Assembly (NCBI GenBank): GCA_938003725.1
Contig: CALKXX010000031.1
Location: 1-7,961, forward strand
Direction: 5' to 3'
Length of the DNA: 7,961 nucleotides
Source of the DNA: an uncultured Sphingomonadaceae bacterium
Lineage (GTDB): Bacteria > Pseudomonadota > Alphaproteobacteria > Sphingomonadales > Sphingomonadaceae
Shown one piece after another: positions 5,196-7,961 of this stretch. The notes under the pieces are model-generated. The model was not told where the DNA came from and ran no database searches. It was given only the letters and a program-made list of their open reading frames with translations. Both the position numbers and the translations under genes were made by a program. Numbering within the stretch: position 1 is the first letter of the stretch; each line of letters starts with the position of its first letter.

Positions 5196-6545
5196 ATGAG
5201 ATTTTTGGCTAACTTAAAGTTCAAAATTGCCGCCGCTATTGCTGTTCTTGCTATGGCCGCCGGTGCTGTCGTCTATGCTCAGCTGGAAGGCGCGGATAGA
5301 GGTGTTGCTCCGCTTGCCAGCACAGGCGATTTTGAAGTGATGGGCGTCGAGGTCGACGCCACCGGGGAAAATGCGTTTGAAGCGCGGAAGGCTGGGTGGG
5401 AGGAAGCTCAGCGCAAGGCATGGAAAATGCTCTACAAGCGAACCCAGGGAGGGGATACTTCCGGGCTTTCCGATGGAACATTGAATACCATCGTATCTGC
5501 AATCATCGTGGAGCAAGAGCAAATCGGCCCGAAGCGGTATAAAGCGACATTGGGGGTCATGTTTGATCGTGCCCGAGCAGGATCGATATTGGGCGTAGGT
5601 GGCCGGCGCCTGCGGTCGCCGCCTTTGCTGGTGTTGCCGATCATGTGGAGCGGTGGTTCGCCACAGGTTTTCGAAAACAAGACGGAGTGGCAAAAAGCCT
5701 GGGCTCGGTTCCGCGCCGGGGATAGTGCGATCGATTATGTCCGCCCTTATGGGTCAGATAGCGAATCACTCGTGCTAACGGCGGGGCAAGCACAACGCCG
5801 CGACCGACAATGGTGGCGTGTGATTCTCGATCAATTCGGTGCTGCGGATGTGATTATTCCCATAGTGCGACTAAGTTACGAATATCCGGGTGGTCCCGTA
5901 ACCGCAAAATTTACTGCGCGCTATGGTCCGGACAGCAAGTTCATCGGCAGTTTTACTTTAAAAGTGACGTCGAGCGACGGAATTCCGGTCATGATGGATC
6001 AGGCCATCACGCGCTTTGACAACATATATACGAGTGCACTTTCCCGCGGGATTTTGAAAACTGATAAATCTCTGATTATTGAAGACCCGTTCGACCTGGC
6101 AGCTCTTGAGGCAGAATTGGAGGCTGAACTTGCGGCCGAAGCAGGTTCTTCGAGCGAATCGATTAGCGAATCTAGTGGTTCGGCGGTCGAAAGTGGATCG
6201 GTCGCTGCCGGCAGCGAAGGGTCCTCGGCAGCTACAGGTGGTTCGATTACTATCTCTGTACAATTCAACACACCAGATGTCGGAGCTGTAGGTCGGGGAG
6301 AATCGTCCGTTAGATCCGTTGCAGGCGTTTCCTCGGCATCTACATCAAGCCTTGCGCTTGGCGGTATCTCGGTCATGCGGGTTACATATAATGGCGATAT
6401 CGGCACTCTGGCATCTGCATTGCGTTCCAAAGGTTGGCAGGTCCAGCAAGGCGGTGGTGCCTTGAGAATAAATCGGGACGGCGGAACGACTGCTCCTGCG
6501 CCAACCCCCGAACCGGATTCTGGGAGTGAAGAGCCAGAGCAGTGA
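5196..6545 (+). CDS. Exported DUF2066 domain protein
   Basis: A 449-residue protein of unknown function. Residues 1-28 form a signal peptide: basic RFLANLKFK, hydrophobic IAAAIAVLAMAAGAVV, probable cleavage after VYA28, so the mature protein should be periplasmic or membrane-associated. Residues about 45-290 match DUF2066 proteins in my recall: VMGVEVDATGENAFEARKAGW near the start, then GVGGRRLRSPPLLVLPIMWSGG (133-154), AADVIIPIVRLSY and the conserved FTLKV strand. Residues about 300-348 are an Ala/Glu then Ser/Gly-rich linker. Residues about 349-427 form a small globular C-terminal domain (ITISVQFNTPD, LALGGISVMRVTY, LASALRSKGWQV), and the tail is Pro/Glu-rich. A GTG at 5160 is in frame, but ATG 5196 puts the signal peptide at the N-terminus. 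The stop overlaps the hda GTG start by 4 bases. DUF2066 beside hda and purMN is also found in gammaproteobacteria, from memory, suggesting a conserved but unexplained link. Confidence 0.85.
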   Translation: MRFLANLKFKIAAAIAVLAMAAGAVVYAQLEGADRGVAPLASTGDFEVMGVEVDATGENAFEARKAGWEEAQRKAWKMLYKRTQGGDTSGLSDGTLNTIVSAIIVEQEQIGPKRYKATLGVMFDRARAGSILGVGGRRLRSPPLLVLPIMWSGGSPQVFENKTEWQKAWARFRAGDSAIDYVRPYGSDSESLVLTAGQAQRRDRQWWRVILDQFGAADVIIPIVRLSYEYPGGPVTAKFTARYGPDSKFIGSFTLKVTSSDGIPVMMDQAITRFDNIYTSALSRGILKTDKSLIIEDPFDLAALEAELEAELAAEAGSSSESISESSGSAVESGSVAAGSEGSSAATGGSITISVQFNTPDVGAVGRGESSVRSVAGVSSASTSSLALGGISVMRVTYNGDIGTLASALRSKGWQVQQGGGALRINRDGGTTAPAPTPEPDSGSEEPEQ

Positions 6546-7180
6546 GCCAAATCGCCCTTCCTTTGGAACCTGCTTCTCACGCCGATGGCGAGGGTTATAT
6601 CGTTACACCCGCCAATCTATACGCGCATCAGCAGTTAAGTGACTGGACCAATTGGCCGCATGGTACCGCCATATTAATTGGTCCAGCAGCATCGGGTAAA
6701 TCTAGTATGGCCGCACAATTTGTTGAAGCAAGTAGTGGGCATGTCCTTGAGGATGCCGATACTATTTGTGATGATGATATTTTCCACCTCTGGAATCGGA
6801 TCCAGCACGACAAGAAACCACTCCTGCTTACATCATCCAAACCTGTATCCCGTTGGAACATAATCCTACCGGATCTTCAATCGCGGTTGGCATCAAGCTT
6901 GCTGATCGAAATCCCCGTTCCCGATCAGGAGATGATTGAAGGGCTGTTTCAAAAATATTTTTCTATCCGCGGGTTAGCCGTTTCTGGCGATGCTTTGTCC
7001 TACCTCGGCAAACGGATGGATCGCAGTTACCTGGATATCCAAAATTTGGCGCAGAAGATGGATGCCTTGGCGATCGAACGCCAAAAGTCGATTACCTTGC
7101 CGATCGCAAGGGAATCTTATGAGCAATATACCGCTCAAACGAATGAACAGGGCAACAAAAATGCTGTTGAAAAGCGATGA
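6542..7180 (+). CDS. hda: Hda/HdaA-type regulator of DnaA
   Basis: A 212-residue AAA+ protein homologous to the DnaA ATPase domain. With the DNA-loaded beta clamp, Hda stimulates hydrolysis of DnaA-bound ATP and so prevents over-initiation of replication. The N-terminal QIALPL (residues 3-8) fits the clamp-binding motif of Hda. Walker A is GPAASGKS (47-54), Walker B is VLEDAD (68-73), the arginine-finger region is LPDLQSRLASS with R115, and a sensor-2 type arginine is R161 in RMDRSYLDIQNLAQKMD. It starts at GTG 6542, whose GTGA overlaps the DUF2066 stop by 4 bases, and its own stop overlaps ppk1 by 4 bases, so all three genes are probably translationally coupled. It lacks the DNA-binding domain IV of DnaA and matches the length of short alphaproteobacterial HdaA proteins. 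The call is confident; activity on DnaA is inferred from family. Confidence 0.92.
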   Translation: MSQIALPLEPASHADGEGYIVTPANLYAHQQLSDWTNWPHGTAILIGPAASGKSSMAAQFVEASSGHVLEDADTICDDDIFHLWNRIQHDKKPLLLTSSKPVSRWNIILPDLQSRLASSLLIEIPVPDQEMIEGLFQKYFSIRGLAVSGDALSYLGKRMDRSYLDIQNLAQKMDALAIERQKSITLPIARESYEQYTAQTNEQGNKNAVEKR

Positions 7181-7961
7181 TGATGGATGGACCAACCCCA
7201 CCTCCAAATGAATTTGATGATGATGAGTTTGAGCCCATATTCAACGCTGAGGAAGGCTCGGAGCGCTACTTTAACAGAGAGTTGAGTTGGTTGGGTTTTA
7301 ACGAGCGCGTTATTGAAGAAGCGGAGAACGAGTCTCATCCATTGCTGGAAAGGTTGAGGTTCCTCTCTATATCCGGAAACAATCTGGATGAGTTTTTCAT
7401 GGTCCGGTTCGCTGGACTAGTTGGTCAGTTTCGTCAGAATATCGAAGAACGATCTGCTGATGGCCTTACAGCGTCACAACAATTGCAAGCGATTGCAGAT
7501 AAGGCAGACAAGCTACTCATAAATCAGCAGAAAGTATGGGATAACCTTTGGTCTACATTGGCGTCAGAGGATATTTTTGTCCGTGAGGCAGATGCGTTAG
7601 ATCACCCGGATGCCGCTTGGCTACAACAGCATTTTGAGGATCAAATTTTCCCCGTCCTAACCCCGCAGGCGCTGGACCCGGCACATCCGTTTCCGTTCAT
7701 TCCCAACAAGGGTTTGAGCTTGGTATTCGACCTTGTGCGCAAGTCCGACGGCCAAGCGATCCGGGAACTGGTGATGATCCCTTCTGGCCTTCCCCGATTC
7801 ATTCGCATTCCCGGTGAAACAGCCACCTATGTTTCGGTTGAATCGGTGATCCAACACCATTCGGAATTGCTGTTTCCGGGTTATGACGTGAGCAGCAATG
7901 GTCTCTTCCGGATCATCAGGGACAGCGATATCGAGGTTGAGGAAGAAGCCGAAGACTTGGT
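7177..7961 (+). CDS. ppk1: Polyphosphate kinase 1, N-terminal part
   Basis: Ppk1 reversibly polymerises the gamma phosphate of ATP into inorganic polyphosphate, a store and stress signal. Only the first 261 codons lie in the window, which ends in frame, so the gene continues to the right. After an acidic leader rich in Pro and Asp (residues 1-28), the sequence gives the N and head domain motifs: RYFNRELSWLGFNERV (30-45), LRFLSISGNNLDEFFMVR (60-77), then FPVLTPQALDPAHPFPF and IPNKGLSL, and SVIQHHSELLFPGY. The catalytic histidines lie beyond the window. Three in-frame ATGs stand in a row at 7177, 7180 and 7183; GAAAAG (7168-7173) precedes them. ATG 7177 gives an ATGA overlap with the hda stop. 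Family assignment is certain; the exact start within the three ATGs is not. Confidence 0.95.
   Translation, partial: MMMDGPTPPPNEFDDDEFEPIFNAEEGSERYFNRELSWLGFNERVIEEAENESHPLLERLRFLSISGNNLDEFFMVRFAGLVGQFRQNIEERSADGLTASQQLQAIADKADKLLINQQKVWDNLWSTLASEDIFVREADALDHPDAAWLQQHFEDQIFPVLTPQALDPAHPFPFIPNKGLSLVFDLVRKSDGQAIRELVMIPSGLPRFIRIPGETATYVSVESVIQHHSELLFPGYDVSSNGLFRIIRDSDIEVEEEAEDL

Noticed and set aside
5999..6580. Minus-strand open frame of 193 codons over the DUF2066 gene
   Set aside because: It is antisense to the Ser/Gly-rich part of the exported protein; its Pro/Ser-rich composition is expected from the complementary strand.

Overview
This 7,961-base window looks like chromosome from a marine-type alphaproteobacterium of the order Sphingomonadales, possibly Sphingorhabdus/Parasphingorhabdus-like. 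The evidence is a LOV-HTH photoreceptor very close to Erythrobacter EL222, a short HdaA-type DnaA regulator, a DUF2066 protein placed divergently from purMN, and moderate GC content. The genus is an inference. Coding density is high and no RNA genes, insertion sequences or CRISPR arrays were seen.

Layout, left to right: (1) bases 1-290 hold the 3' end of a small gene of unknown function. (2) ndk (413-835) encodes nucleoside diphosphate kinase. (3) A SnoaL-like gene (minus, 842-1339) is divergent from a classical short-chain dehydrogenase (plus, 1422-2195), which is followed by a LOV-HTH blue-light transcription factor (plus, 2246-2902). (4) A 166-base convergent gap contains an unusual run of TAGGAT/ATCCT inverted repeats. 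(5) The purine operon purM-purN lies on the minus strand (4027-5133 and 3069-4034, overlapping by 8 bases). PurN carries a C-terminal MmcQ/YjbR-like domain. (6) Divergent from purM, three tightly coupled plus-strand genes overlap by 4 bases at each junction: an exported DUF2066 protein (5196-6545), hda/hdaA (6542-7180) and the start of ppk1 (7177 to the window end).

Functionally, most of the window is nucleotide and replication housekeeping: ndk balances NTP pools, PurM and PurN act in de novo IMP synthesis, Hda restrains DnaA, and Ppk1 makes polyphosphate. The SnoaL-SDR-LOV group looks like an accessory block between housekeeping genes, and light control of the neighbouring enzymes is a reasonable hypothesis. 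The items most worth a second look are the EL222-like photosensor with possible binding sites beside its own gene, the PurN-YjbR fusion, and the DUF2066-hda-ppk1 overlapping operon.
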